The notes below the pieces were generated by a model. That model was not told the DNA's origin. It saw nothing but the letters and a program-made list of their open reading frames with translations, and searched no databases. A stretch of 64,000 nt of DNA from Cunninghamia lanceolata (lineage: Eukaryota; Streptophyta; Pinopsida; Cupressales; Cupressaceae), in assembly GCA_027924645.1 (NCBI GenBank), contig BSBN01000809.1, forward strand, positions 44,918,001 to 44,982,000, written 5' to 3'. Position numbers and translations under genes: made by a program. The number at the start of each line of letters is the position of its first letter. Positions within the stretch are counted from its first letter, which is position 1. Below are positions 1 through 11,769 of the stretch, piece by piece.

Positions 1-513
1 TTTTAGAAAATAAAAGAATATCTAGCTACACCTCCTGCATTGGTACCTCCTGTGCCTGATCGACCGTTGTTATTATACAGCTCCTCAACAACAACAACTC
101 TAGGTGCTCTCTTAGCGCAATATGATGAATTAGGGAAATAATAAGCCATCTACTACATCAACAAAACTCTTGTTGGCTATGAGCTTAACTACACAACCAT
201 GGAAAAAGCATGTTTAGTGGTAATGTTTGCTTCCCAAAAGTTGCGACACTATATGCTAAACCAATGTACAAAGGTCATATCTAAGTTTGATCCTCTTAAG
301 TATCTTCTTTCTAAAGTAGTGCTCATAGGCAGACTAGCAAAATGGGTAATGATCCTAAGTGAGTTTGATATAAAATACGTGGATCAAAAAGCTATAGAAG
401 GACAAGTAATCACATATCAGCTAGTAGAAGTGCCAATAACAGACATTCATCCTATCTATCCTGAATTTCCTAGTGAAGAGCTATTTAACTTATATCCTTT
501 GGTAGTTTGGTAG
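1..513 (+). pseudogene. Gypsy RNase H remnant (end of RT-RNase H)
   Basis: The C-terminal part of reverse transcriptase/RNase H of gypsy element 1, which would degrade RNA in the RNA:DNA hybrid during reverse transcription. The first part (about 90-190) encodes a LGALLAQYDE-like stretch with two stop codons near 139-144. The frame from 199 encodes YTTMEKACLVVMFASQKLRHYM, typical of the helix in gypsy RNase H that contains the conserved Glu, then IKYVDQKAIEGQVI, the usual end of the domain before the linker. The upstream RT is outside the window. A second RNase H follows directly, so this is the original gypsy domain of a dual-RNase-H element. Confidence 0.7.
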
Positions 514-930
514 TTATACTTTGATGGATCATATACACAACATGGATCTGGAGCCACAATTTATTTCATCACACCGCAAAGAGATTGTATACTAAAGTCA
601 TACATGATTGCTTTTCCTTACACAAACAACATTGTTGAATATGAAGCTTTGATCATGGGACTACGTATGGCTATAAAATGGGCTATCACACAACTACAAG
701 TCTTTGGAGATTCTCAGTTGGTTATCAGACAAGTCTTGGATGAATATCAAACCAAAGATGAAAAGCTTCTCCCATACAAGTTGATAGTAGATGATTTCCA
801 TAAATTCTTTTCCAAGATCACATTTGACCAAATTCCTAGGATCAACAACAAAGTAGCAGATGCTATGGCTACAATTGGTTCTCTTCTAGACATGCCTTCC
901 AATGCACATCGATGTGTTCTTGGTTGAACA
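514..930 (+). pseudogene. Second, archaeal-type RNase H (aRNH)
   Basis: A ribonuclease H domain of the aRNH type found in Tat-lineage gypsy elements, placed between the original RNase H and the integrase. Visible motifs are YFDGS (first catalytic Asp, about 523), NNIVEYEALIMGL (catalytic Glu), FGDSQLVIRQV (second Asp) and NNKVADAMA (last Asp), all in the expected order and spacing. A stop codon sits just before YFDGS, and the frame is lost after about 930. It presumably acted with the first RNase H in primer removal. The duplicate RNase H arrangement is known for Tat elements; this copy is inactive by decay. Confidence 0.78.
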
Positions 931-1149
931 ACTTTTGATACCCGCTTTTGAAATTCCACAATCCGAGCTCATATGTGAACTTGTTGGTCCCAATTCTCCT
1001 TGGTATGAGGATATATATGAGTATCTCTGCCATGGTACCTTTCCATTCCAACTATCTAAAACCCAACACAAAAGTTTCATCTGTTGAGACTCTTGTTACA
1101 CTATTCTTGGAGAAACCTTATACCACAAGAGTCTCAATGGTATCCTTCT

Positions 1150-2257
1150 TAGATGTCTTGACTTAGAGGAAGATAATGTTGCTTTACTCAAGGTACATGA
1201 AGGTGTCTGTAGTTCATATTCAACTAGCCCTAGACTTCTTAAGATACTCTTGAGAGCTGGATATTATTGGCCAACAATGGAGCAGGATGCACAAAAATTT
1301 GCTAAATGTTGTCTATAATGTGAGAAACATGGGGATTTGATACATGCTCCAGTACATGAGTTACAACCTATTACTATACCTTGTCCTTTCTCATTGTGGG
1401 GACTCGACCTCATAGGAAAAATCCATCCAACCTAATCCAATGGTCATAAGTTTATCATTACCACCACAAAGTATTTTACAAAGTGGGTAGAAGCCATACC
1501 AATGACTTATATCACTGGTAAGCAAATATCCAAGTTCATTCTTCATCATATCATTTACCGTTATGGAGTCACCTAAGTCATTGTCACTGACAATGGATGT
1601 CCCTTCAAGAACCAAGAAGTCCATGAGCTATGCAGAAAATTCCATATCCAACACACGTTCTCAATGCCATACTATCCCCAGAGTAATAGCCAAGCTGAGG
1701 CTTCCAATAAAACCATTATCAAAATTCTTAAGAAGACAATCAATGAAGTTGGTCGTGATTAGCATCTACAACTTAACCCCACCTTGTGGGATTTTAGAAC
1801 AAGTGTTAGAACTCCCACTGGTGCTATACCTTATGCTCTTGTATATGGTACTATATCTATCTTACCTATAGAGCTCAAGATCCCCTCACTGAAAGTATCA
1901 TTACAACATCTCATTTTTTATGAGGAATACAGGATATCCAGGCTAACTAATCTAGAGTTATTGGATGAATGATGTCTCACAGAACTCGATCATCTCCAAG
2001 TCTATCAAAATTGTCTTTGTCGCACCTACAACAAAAGGATCAGAGAAGGAAGGTTCCAGGTAGGAGACCTTTTCCTTAAAGAAAATCAAAAGAATCAGCA
2101 GGGTCATGAGAAGAAGGGCAAATTTGAACCAAATTGGTTAGGACCATATGCGATCACATCAGTCTATGGATCAGGAGCTTACACTCTCTCAACACCTGAA
2201 GGCATTCCTTTGGATGAACCCATCAACAATGTTCATTTGGAGAAATTTTATGCCTAA
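1150..2257 (+). pseudogene. Gypsy integrase, degenerate
   Basis: Integrase of gypsy element 1, which inserts the cDNA into the genome. The zinc-binding part is seen as KVHEGVCSSY (the second His of the HHCC finger is replaced by Tyr), then AGYYWPTMEQDAQKFA and CCL-stop-CEKHG. The catalytic core follows: WGLDLIGKI with the first Asp near 1408, VIVTDNG with the second Asp near 1588, and QAEASNK with the Glu near 1695. The C-terminal part (FEPNWLGPYAI, ending EKFYA) finishes at the TAA of 2255-2257. Several stops (near 1318, 1435, 1575, 1760, 1970) and frame changes make it non-functional. Confidence 0.85.
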
Positions 2258-4440
2258 TCTTTGGAATATCTCATATATGCAAAAAAAAGAAAAGTAAAGA
2301 TAAAATAATCTATCCTTTGGTCAAAAACTAGTAAACAGGTGCTTTGGATAAGTATCATAGTGAAAACCTAGCAAACAGGCGCTATGTGTATAATCAGCTC
2401 TCATCATCTACTTGGTCTTCGTTTTTTGTTTATTCATCCATAATAAGCTTTGTCCATACCCGAACAACATCCACTTGCTTTCATAATAAATTCATCCATC
2501 CCCAATAAGATCATTCCCTTTTCCATCCTTAGGCTTACTGCTATCATGGGTTTTGGAAATTGTTGGAGTTAACATATCATTATGTCCATCATCCTTATAA
2601 GTCTAGGCTATCACCTCATCCCTTAATCATTCATAATAAATTCAACCCATACTAGGGGCACTTGTTTGTGCTCAGTCCTTTGGAGTGGATACTTTAAGCA
2701 TCATCATCCAACATTATACCAATAACATTTCACAAACATCCAACCGACTATCACCAAACATCCAATCAATCCCAATCAATCCATAACTTGATCAATCCGT
2801 CTACCTTCATCATCACTATCAATAACATGAAACAAAACTACATCTCACCTCTATTGTTGAATGCCTTGATCTTGTGGATACAGGGTATGTAGGTAATCTA
2901 GGATATGAAGGAAGTACCCAGATTTAGGCATAGGTGATAGACCATTTCCATCTTCCATCTTTCTTCTAATCCTCATCAAACATTTTCTTTCTTTCATCTC
3001 TTATTTCTTCTATCATCTATATTGCACATCATTAATAAACACCCAAAACTACATATTATCATGTCTCATCATCATCATATTGTGCTTTGATCCCATGGAT
3101 ATAGGGTATGTAGGCAGTTTGGAATACGAAGGAAGTATCCAGTACACAACCACAAAGGATTCTTTCTTCTATCCCCCATTTCACCTCTTCTATCTTCCAT
3201 CTTTTTCACTTTGACTAACTCAAGCATAAAACAAACTATGCAAGTCGAGATAGCTCAAGCACTTATCAAATCAAGGATAAACAAAGACATTTGTCTACAT
3301 GCCTTTAGCCAAAATTTACTATATCCATCCAACATCTTAGTATTCAACATGATATATCTTTCCTCACAACAAGATGCTATCCAATCCATCCAAAGAGCAT
3401 CCTTTATTGGAAAGAGAACATGATGGTTCTATCTTTTATTTTTCTTTTGATTTATCTTTTGTCCTTTTCCAATACCTAGTTAAGGTTGCCTTGGTTCATC
3501 ATATCTTGGTATGTCGTGATGAAGTATAGACTAGGGCATGGTCATTTTCTTTTGTATGTTGTGTTTGTGGGATGACCTTATTCTCCTACTATGTGTATGG
3601 TATCATGTCTGTGTTGGAATTAGCATCTTGCATACTAATATCTTTTGCATCTGAGAAGCTAAACATTCTCTTATACATTAAGACTATTCTATGCTAAGAC
3701 TATTTTCCATACATATAACCAACAAGGTTTCATTATGTTTAGTGGAAATAAGTTTAAACTATTTCTTGCAGAGTCAAAGTCCATCTCAGAATAGCTAATA
3801 TTCATATCTTGTGTATGTTGGATCAACATCTTTCCCTCATACTAGACAAGATTGTATTAGGCTACATGCATTAGATACATCATCACCCTAGTCTTTATAC
3901 CTTGGTACATAATATCCATATGCTATATCAAACATAAGGATTGCAAATCTCATAAATTTGTGTACAACCATCATCTAAGTTGTATTTACACCATCTATTT
4001 ACTGCAATAAAATTTATAGCTCTCACAAGGATTGATTAAATTTGATTTTCCTTCATCTTCATCATCTTTGTCTTATCAAACAATTGTATTAGACAAATTT
4101 TATTACATTCATATCATCATTTCAAATCATTATTCATTTCATTAACATAAGCATGTATACCATACCCATTACCATCTATATCTATCATATGCATATCACA
4201 ACTTTAAAAACATATAACCATAAAATAAGCATCATACATCATGTATCCATAAAGCATAACATCATATATTGCCATCAAAATCTATCATATATATATATAC
4301 TTATGGGTCAATATACAAGTCTCTCAACATGTACAAAAGAATTGATATATACAATCTAGCTATCAAGAGCCATCAAAAATATATATATTGGCTTGCAAGC
4401 CTCATAATGGTACAACATGATACAAAATGAATACAATACA
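2258..4440 (+). other. Long non-coding region downstream of integrase
   Basis: No convincing gene. The stretch lies between the integrase stop and the antisense PMD ORF and belongs to gypsy element 1, as expected for Tat/Ogre elements with long 3' regions. It is A/T- and C-rich on the + strand, has two related motifs AAACAGGTGCTT and AAACAGGCGCTA near 2333 and 2375, and a duplicated segment at 2862-3142. The small ORFs at 3211-3423 and 4153-4359 lack recognisable domains. Confidence 0.6.
2862..3142 (+). repeat. Two copies of a 60-bp segment in the Tat 3' region
   Basis: Copies at 2862-2921 and 3083-3142 share CTTGAT, TGGATA-AGGGTATGTAGG and ATGAAGGAAGTA/ACGAAGGAAGTA with scattered substitutions. 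They lie about 160 bp apart, suggesting a local tandem duplication of the untranslated region of gypsy element 1. Confidence 0.6.
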
Positions 4441-6430
4441 TACAAAAGCAGGCTATCCCTGATGCCTTGGGTGGGTGGCACTCACTGAGGAAGCCTCCCT
4501 CTGATCACCACCAACTCCCTGAGATCCTCCTACACCTGCCTATAGGGGTGGACCCGTAACTGATGGCCCAAATCTCCCCGTCCTCCATGAAATCGATGCT
4601 CTGGACCTAGTCCTAAAGCTAGGCTATCTCTAGTCTACTAGCACTACTCAAAACTATAAACCCTTGTAATACTCTGTCTTTGCCTGAGCTGTATCCAACT
4701 CACCCTGTACCTGAGTGAGCTCTCTAGCCAAAAACAAGGTATCCTGATCTATACCCAAGGTAGCTATAGCCGCATCTCTCTCTCTCTCTCTCTCTCTTAT
4801 CAATCTATGTGTTCTCTGCACCACTACATCTCTCTATGCAGTAAGTCTAGCTATAACCCCATCATCTGGTGCTGGTTGTGCCTGTACCTATGTTGCGTGT
4901 GCCTGATATGCCTGCACCTGTCCATAAGCCTACCTCATCATGACTAAGGCTTTGTCCCTATCAATGCCCAACTATTTGTACCATGCCTCTAATCTAATAC
5001 TCTAGCCTATCTCCCTTTGTAGCCCTCTCCATAGCTGAGCCTCTCTATCTCCTCCATCTCCACCACCTCCTACTACTGCAACCTAGTACTGTGGTGGCTG
5101 AACCTACACCTGCACCTATCTAGGAACTTGTCCTGGTCCTTGTTGCTATCCATTTACATGAGGAACCTATCCTCGTGGCACTATTTGTACTCTTAGTGGT
5201 CTCCTCTATCCCCTCACTCTCCTCCTAACCGGCCTCTGCATCACAACCTCCCCTATCTCCCCTGGAGCACTCAATCAAGTAGGCTTGTGTATCAACCAAT
5301 AAGAATCATACTTTGGAGTAGTTTTAGGATCAACTAGCCTCGTAATCCAATCCCATACTACTAACTGCAAGCTCTCAAAATCTATCAATGCTATCTCCAC
5401 AACAAGCTCAGGACCCCAAGCTAGGATCTCTTGCCATGTCCATCCATAAATAGCATCTCCAATTGGCTCACCCTGGGGCAAACAAAACTATCTAAGCACT
5501 CTCTCTGGGAGATATCACTCAATAACATAAATACTCCACCCAAAGAAATATATAGGCTGCCATGCATATAGTAGTTTCTTTGCATCGTCATCCCAACTCT
5601 TGTAGTCTCTCCATGGCCTCCATGTGAACTGATCAAGCTTATCTAATGTATGTCGCTAGAATATAGGTGCATTAAGCTACTTGTATGTAGTGACTCCTCC
5701 ATATATGTGAACATAATGTTACCTTGGTAATCTCTTCCATAAACCCACTGGTCTCATCACAACAATATGCTCATATGCCCAAACATATAATAATGTGACT
5801 CTAGCTGACATACTCGAGCCAAATAAGTAAGCACGATCATGAAAATAATGATACAACTATCCCAATACACATGCACCCCATGCATATTTGATGCCATACT
5901 CAAACATGCTCTCCGATACAGTCCCCCATCCTATAGGGAATCCTTGAGCTCACCTATTTGGAACAAGGAATCAAGTGATCACCACCACTAATCTGTGTAG
6001 CCTGTCATAGTGTCCCCCCATCATCCCTATTGGTACCTCATGATCCTCATCCCCTATGTCAGGAGTCCCAAACAGTCATCAAAATGTATTAAGACCTCAC
6101 TCTAGATCATAGTGTATCTACTCACCATGAATTAGAATCCTCAATATATGCCACACATCCTCTAGAGTGATAGTAGCCTCACCAGTCAAAAACAAGAAAG
6201 AACTATGCTCATTGTACCAACGCTCTACTAACGCTGTCATTAATACCAAATGAGCCCATATCGGGGTGATCCATGCTACATGCTCTAAGCCCACTATCTC
6301 CAAGAACATGTGCTCCTCTGCATCTAGCTACCTCACCAATGCCAAATCTATAGGATGAACCTTCCTCGACATCAACACTGGCAATACACTTTGCACATAT
6401 CCATCGATTAAGTGTCATTTATAATTGAGA
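4440..6430 (-). pseudogene. Antisense plant-mobile-domain (PMD) ORF carried by gypsy 1
   Basis: A degenerate protein gene in antisense orientation between pol and the 3' LTR. The N-terminal block (about 6410-6118) reads SVLPVLMSRK, a stop in place of Trp (about 6333), then LEHVAWITPIWAHLVLM and GEATITLEDVWHILRI. This is the typical start of the plant mobile domain (the aminotransferase-like domain of MAIN/MAIL1 proteins, also captured by Mutator-like and gypsy elements). Later blocks contain GWTWQEILAWGPELV (about 5430) and WDWITRLVDP. Towards 4800 it becomes a charged helical tail in which a (CT)n tract encodes repeated Arg-Glu. Frameshifts and stops break the frame. The host PMD proteins act in silencing; the role in the element is unknown. 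Confidence 0.7.
4775..4797. repeat. (CT)n microsatellite
   Basis: An uninterrupted CT run of about 22 bases. On the minus strand it lies in frame with the PMD ORF tail and encodes alternating Arg and Glu, so the microsatellite probably grew inside a coding helix. Confidence 0.85.
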
Positions 6431-7004
6431 ATATTTTGCATCAAGCCCTATGGCTACCTATGTTTCTACCAAAAGTGACCTATTTTGTCATAAATGAATT
6501 TTTGTTTACCATAAGCGATCTAAAAGACCTTAACTGACCTTCTATCGCACAAATGCGACTTAACCTGCTAAATGCGAGCCTTTGCCGATCAAAGGTGATC
6601 TTTTTTTTCCAAAGGCGTATGAAAATGCCCTAAAACCTAATTTTTAACCATATGTGACCTATTCTACCAAATGCAATGAACCCACATTCATATGCAATTC
6701 AAAATGCCAAAAGAGACTTTCTGTCATTCAAATGTGTATGCCCTATTCCTAGATGCCTTTGGTCAATCACGTGAACTAAATATGCCTATGCACCTATTAA
6801 TGACACAGTTAGAATAGGTTTTCGATACATACTGGTGCAGGAGCTCTTGTTGGTCATCCATATGTTCTTACCCTCTCCGCTCGATGATCCTCACATGGAA
6901 TAACCATCTTGACACTCCTAGAAGTCTTGATGTACTCTAAACACTCAGAGCTCTAGAATTCTCAAGGCAAATAACACAAATGAGTTGAATTGAGCCCTTC
7001 AAGC

Positions 7005-7016
7005 CTATTTATAGAG
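7005..7016 (-). promoter_or_regulatory. TATA box for the antisense PMD gene
   Basis: On the minus strand the sequence reads CTCTATAAATAG, a consensus plant TATA box. The first ATG downstream is at 6861, about 145 bp away, and opens a short reading frame (MDDQQELLHQYVS) pointing towards the PMD blocks. The position suggests the antisense gene has its own promoter rather than depending on the LTR. The start and any intron between 6830 and 6430 are uncertain. Confidence 0.5.
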
Positions 7017-7285
7017 TCAAACCCTAACTTGCTCTTCCAAGCCAAAACCTTATTTTCTTCTTTTCCATCCCTCATTTATCCCACCCACCCCCTAATTCTT
7101 TGTGTCAACTTACCCTTTTTCATCCTCATCTTGTCATCTTATCAATAGTCAACCTAGTCTTTTCTCGGTCTCCTGGTTTACCTCTCAAGGGGGAATCTCC
7201 CACCAGTTACACTAGGGCATAGCTTATTTATATTAATGTATCAGTTTTGTCTTCCTTGAAACAATGCCCTAACAGATATTGTCTC

Positions 7286-7296
7286 AAAAAGGGGCA
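7286..7296 (+). promoter_or_regulatory. Polypurine tract of gypsy element 1
   Basis: AAAAAGGGGCA lies directly upstream of the 3' LTR start and would prime plus-strand DNA synthesis. The spacing to the LTR is 3 bases (GAA), slightly longer than usual, perhaps through decay. Confidence 0.65.
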
Positions 7297-7299
7297 GAA

Positions 7300-8353
7300 T
7301 TTAGACACTCAAAATTGATCCTTCACATCATTTGTCAATTTGGCATATTATTCACCTTGCATATGTCAACTTTGTCTAGCACACTTGGGTTAAAAATCTA
7401 TTTTCTTCTAAATCACCTTCTTTCATAATTAATTAAATAAATTATATTTATTTAATTAATCCTATCAAATTCCATCTAATATCATCTATTTCTTCTATTT
7501 TCTATCTATAATTAAATAATCTTTAATTATTTAATTATCTCATTATTCTTCTTATAAATAAATAAAATCAGTATTTTATTTATTTATTTTGTCATCATCC
7601 TTATAAATTAAATAAATTTATTTATTTAGTTTATGTTGATTCTTCCAATCTTCTAAATCTAGCTTTTCTTCTATCATTTAAAAATAAATTAAATTAATTT
7701 ATTTGTTTAATTTATTTTTATCTTATCATTTCCCTCTCTTATCACATTCTTCTATGTGTTCAAGATTGGTCTTATCCTAAATCAAATACAAAAATGATTT
7801 AATTGGTTCTAAAATCAATCACCCACATCATCCAACCCTTAAAATAGAAAAGCATCCTACTTTAAGAAAAGCAATCTTAGTACTACCATCAAACCGACTA
7901 CAATCGTTTAATAAAAGATTTTCCTATGGACACTTGTCTTGTACACATTCATCCAAGCTTCTTATTTAATCTCAACCGTTCACATAGCCATCTAATCTCC
8001 ATCGTTGATCAATCTTAGTAGAGAGCTATATATACACCCTCTCACCTTATTTCATCAAGAATCCCACAAAATATTGAAAGCGTCTAGATTATCATCTCAT
8101 GCATATTGAATCCATTGAGCACCCATTGAGCATTTTGAGCATATCATCTATCATCATTGCAACTATGGAAACTATGGTTGTTCACTATTGATAAGCAAAT
8201 CCACAATTCTAACCAAGGAATCAAGCAATCTAGGTGACATTGTTGTTTGATTTGCATTCATTTTTGTGTCATTTAGATGGATTCCTTAAAGGTGGTAGGA
8301 TAAGGTTTGATTTGCAATGTTTGATCTTATAAACCTGATTTTTCCTACTAACA
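7300..8353 (+). repeat. 3' LTR of gypsy element 1
   Basis: The start TTTAGACACTCAAAATTG matches the start of the solo LTR at 58773 (TGTAGACACCCAAATTTG), with TG mutated to TT. Both contain arrays of AT palindromes and end in related sequence (GATTTGCAAT...). The exact 3' end (about 8353, CTAACA) is estimated. A (GT)n tract just outside (8505-8521) is not part of it. Confidence 0.65.
7425..7725. repeat. Array of AT-rich palindromes inside the LTR
   Basis: Five inverted repeats built on AATTAAATAAATT / AATTTATTTAATT follow one another at about 7427, 7508, 7556, 7607 and 7678. Each could form a hairpin of roughly 12-20 bp stem. The same arrangement, better preserved, is in the solo LTR at 58887-59180, so it is a feature of the LTR family. 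Confidence 0.75.
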
Positions 8354-9339
8354 CACAAGCAACAAATTTTATTGGTGTTTGCTAGACTTAGACCATAGAT
8401 GGAAATCAAGATAGACCCGGTGTAAAGGAAAAATAGGGAAGAAAAAGGGTCCCTAGATAGAAAATGGTCCTCAAGACTATTATATTGTTGGTTTTCCTCA
8501 GCTAGTGTGTGTGTGTGTGTGCTTTGTACCTTTCTCTTTTATTTCCTTTGATAGAATGTGACCCTTGAAGCTTCGAGCTTAGACTTATCTCCACCTGAGG
8601 GTAGGGACATTCAGCAATCTTCTCTCTATCACTCTCTTTTCTATAACTCTTTTTTTTTGTTTTTTTACAATGCCTCACTTGATTTTAACATTTTTTTGGG
8701 ATTTTTTGACTTTTATGAAAATGAATGCTTTTGATCTTTTGACATACAATAATTTGATCTCTCAATTCTCACTTTTGTCATCACTCTTATTTTCTTTTTT
8801 GATCACTCAATTTTTTAGTTACTCATAACTTAGATTGCTTCCTTCAGAGTTTTGATCCTCCTGACATTTTGGCCAGGAAAGATAAGGGGCTGAGCATCAC
8901 CAAAATCTTTCATAATCTAGTTGGACTTCATTTATAGTAGGGAAGAATTGGGAAGGTCTACTTGCAATCTTCCTTTGAACATTGGAGGTTTGAATACTGA
9001 CTTTTTTAGACCTAACATCATGTCTCATTAAGACTGGGATCACCATAAAGCTAAGAGCTAGACTTTGATTAGAATCACTAGGAATGAAGGGGGAGAATGG
9101 TGATTGTGAATCATAGGAGAATCTCAAGACCTAAAAGGATCACCTAAACCTAGGCAACCTTAGACTCCTTACTAAAATGAAAATAATACAAGAGCGAGTC
9201 ATTCATTGAAATGCAAGAAGGAAAAAATGATACTGAAATGCAATAAACAATTTTTTTGATATTTTAGATTTTTGCAATTTTTTTTGTTTTTGGAAGATTT
9301 GATTTTTTTGTGTTTTTATGTTTTATGATTTTTATGATT
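8354..9339. other. Unassigned stretch between the two gypsy elements
   Basis: No recognised gene. It contains a (GT)n microsatellite (8505-8521) and T-rich tracts (8640-8790, 9240-9330). It directly follows, on the minus strand, the integrase end of gypsy element 2, so it may be the 3' untranslated part of that element with its LTR lost. The antisense ORF at 8897-9127 shows no known domain. Confidence 0.4.
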
Positions 9340-10700
9340 TTAGACATAATACTTATTAAGGTGAAAGGCATTGATTGTCTTGTCAAATTTCTCACCCTCC
9401 ATCATGCACAAGATACATGCATCATTGCTAACATCTTTTTTAACCATGTAGGGACCTATCCAGTTGGGTTTGAACTTGCATCCTTCACTAGCTCTTTTAT
9501 CTATTAGATTGTCAATCCTGAGTACTAAGTCTCCCACTTGGACTAGTCTTGGGATAAATTTCTTTTTATATTGCTTCTTTACCCTTGCAAGGTAGGATTC
9601 ATGTATTTGTATAGCTCTTAGTCATCTTTTGTCCATGATTTCTAACTCAGCCAATCTCACAAATCAATATTCTTCATTGTCCAACAAGCCTTGTAATGAC
9701 AGTCTCAAACTATGTAACTCTACTTATAATGGTAGAATCACTTCTGACCCAAAAATGAGGGCATAAGGGATGGTCCTAATTGGAGTTCATATGCTTGTTC
9801 TATAAGTCCAAAGAGAAGGATATAATTGCAAATGTTAGTCTCTTTTAGAGTCTTTCACAATCTTAACCAATATCGATTTCAATGTTTTGTTTTTCACCTT
9901 TTCTTGTCTGTTCCCTTGAGGATAGTAAACTGATCCATAATGGTGATTAATATAAAATCTTTCACACAATTCTCTTACTTGTGGATTTTTGAATGATGAC
10001 GCATTGTCTACTACTATCACTTGAGAATCTTGAATCTACATATGATGTGATTCAGTATGAACTTCACAATTAATGTCCCTAAAACTATAGTTAGAGGCAT
10101 GACCTCTACCCATTTGGTAAAATATGCCATTTTTGTGATGATAAATAGATGTCCATTAGTTGATGGTGGGGAGATTTTTCCCACTAGGTCCAAACCCCAA
10201 GTAAAAAATGGTCAAGGAGTGATTATGGGTTGTAAATCTCTTGTTGGTGTGTGATGAACATGTGTGTAAGCTTGACATTTTGGGCATCTTTTCACAATTT
10301 TTATTGCAGATCCTTCCAAACATGGCCAAAAACACCCTAGCCAATGTATCTTTCTTTTTGTAGCGTGACCACCAAAATGTCCAACATAGATTCCACTATG
10401 GCATTCTTCCAAGATTTTATGTGCCTCTTCTTTATCGACACACCAAAGTAACATATCGTCTAATGGTCTCTGATATAACATGTCATTGATCAAAACATAC
10501 CTTGTAGTGAGGACACATAAATCCCTTTTCCCTAATGGAGTCATGTTTATTGGGTAGGTTTTTTTTACTAGATAGCTCATGATATCTCTATACCAATATG
10601 AAACAACATATTTCTCAAGATCAATTGCATAAATTTCTTCATCAGGGAATTCTTCATTTATGGGCTCCTCCTGAGGAGTCAAATTGTCTGCCAGCTAATT
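9340..10700 (-). pseudogene. Integrase of gypsy element 2
   Basis: From 10682 downwards the zinc-finger region shows HSGIYVGHFGGHATKRKIH and CPKCQAY (HHCC pattern). The catalytic core follows: GLDLVGKIS (first Asp, about 10190), VIVVDNASSFKN (second Asp, about 10010) and YYPQGNRQEKVKNKT (Glu, about 9905). The C-terminal part GCKFKPNWIGPYMVKK ends near 9340 with NKYYV. The frame is interrupted between 10212 and 10020 and again between 9835 and 9537. It directly follows RNase H, without an aRNH in between. Confidence 0.82.
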
Positions 10701-10719
10701 TGCTATTACCTACCCTTTG

Positions 10720-11160
10720 ATTGATTTTTGATTGATGTAAGTTAGTTCAAACTCACCTAATAATGTCACAAATTGGCTTGCCCCTCTTGACAACATGGGT
10801 TGGTTTAAGAATGGTCTCTACTATTCAGATCATATAATGACTCTGGTTTCTTGATTCAACATGTAATGTCATAGTCTCTGGGTTGCAAAAAATTTAGTCA
10901 AACACTCCTTTTTGACCTGAGTATAGTTCTTCTTATACTCTAACAAGGTTTGACTTATGATGTATATTACTCTTTCTCTTCCATCATCGTCTCCTTGAGC
11001 CAACATGCAGGCTATAGAAATATTGGTGGCCCTAAAATACAAGATGGAAGGTTTGTCATGTCTTGCTGGCATTAATGTGGGTGGAGTCAGCATGAATTTC
11101 TTTACTTGATCAAATGCATTTTGGAAATCCACTATCCAAGTTATGCCAAATCATTTCATT
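10720..11160 (-). pseudogene. Gypsy RNase H of element 2
   Basis: The open stretch 11132-10869 encodes FDQVKKFMLTPPTLMPARHD, the connection from RT, then ILYFRATNISIACMLAQGDDDGRERVIYIISQTLLEYKKNYTQVKKEC, which is the core of a gypsy RNase H (the LxxY...E helix). The downstream remainder to about 10720 contains stops but ends with an IKG-VIANQLAD-like linker before the integrase. It would have degraded the RNA template strand. Confidence 0.75.
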
Positions 11161-11299
11161 AATAGTTGATTAATTGGGTGCATTTTGAAAGTCATATCTG
11201 GTATGAAATGCTTGATTGATCCCAATTGTCCCAAGATAGTCCTTATCACTGTCTCGCTAGTTGGCAGAGTTGCATTTAAGAATACTTTAACTTTGGCTA

Positions 11300-11735
11300 G
11301 ATATACATCAATTCCTCTTTGTCAAACAGTGAAAGCCAACAACTTGCCTATTGTAACCCCGAAAACACACTTTTGAAGATTTAGTCTTGCTTTGTATTCT
11401 TGAAGTCTACTAAAAATATTGTGAAGGTCATCTACATGCATTGATCTTCTTTAGATTTAGCCAAAATATCATCAACATATGTTTCCACTATTTTGCGAAT
11501 GTAGTCATGGAAGATGTGTGTCATTTCTCTTTACTAAGTAGCCACTGCATTTTTCAACTTGAATGACATAACCATGTAACAGAAGGTTCCAAAAGGTGTT
11601 GTGAATGTCATCTTGTTTTGAGCTGCTTCAAAGATCTTGATTTGGTTGTATCCTGAGAACCCATCCATGAGGGAGAGTACTTCATACCCTGTGGTCGAAT
11701 TGACAATTTGATCGATGGATGTGTTGATGATTGTT
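11300..11735 (-). pseudogene. Reverse transcriptase core of gypsy element 2
   Basis: Encodes INTSIDQIVNSTTGYEVLS followed by LMDGFSGYNQIKI (catalytic Asp of RT block A), FTTPFGTFCYMVMSFKLKNA (the usual MPFGLKNA block) and, after a break, VETYVDDILAKS (the YVDD active site, about 11475). The first preserved residues at 11735 continue exactly where the piece at 20473 stops, showing a large insertion between two RT residues. Confidence 0.85.
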
Positions 11736-11769
11736 TTTACACATTCACAACAAAAGTTAAAATTCAAAA

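Larger units (their letters stand above)
1..8353 (+). mobile_element. Tat-lineage Ty3/gypsy retrotransposon 1, 3' part
   Basis: This is the 3' portion of a decayed LTR retrotransposon whose 5' part lies outside the window. In order on the + strand it holds a gypsy RNase H remnant, a second RNase H of the archaeal-like type (aRNH), an integrase ending at 2257, a long non-coding stretch, an antisense plant-mobile-domain ORF (about 6430-4440), a polypurine tract (7286-7296) and a 3' LTR (7300-8353). The order RNase H-aRNH-integrase and the long region between integrase and LTR are known for the Tat/Ogre lineage. Many in-frame stops and frameshifts show it is inactive. The solo LTR at 58773-59887 belongs to the same LTR family. 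Confidence 0.82.
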
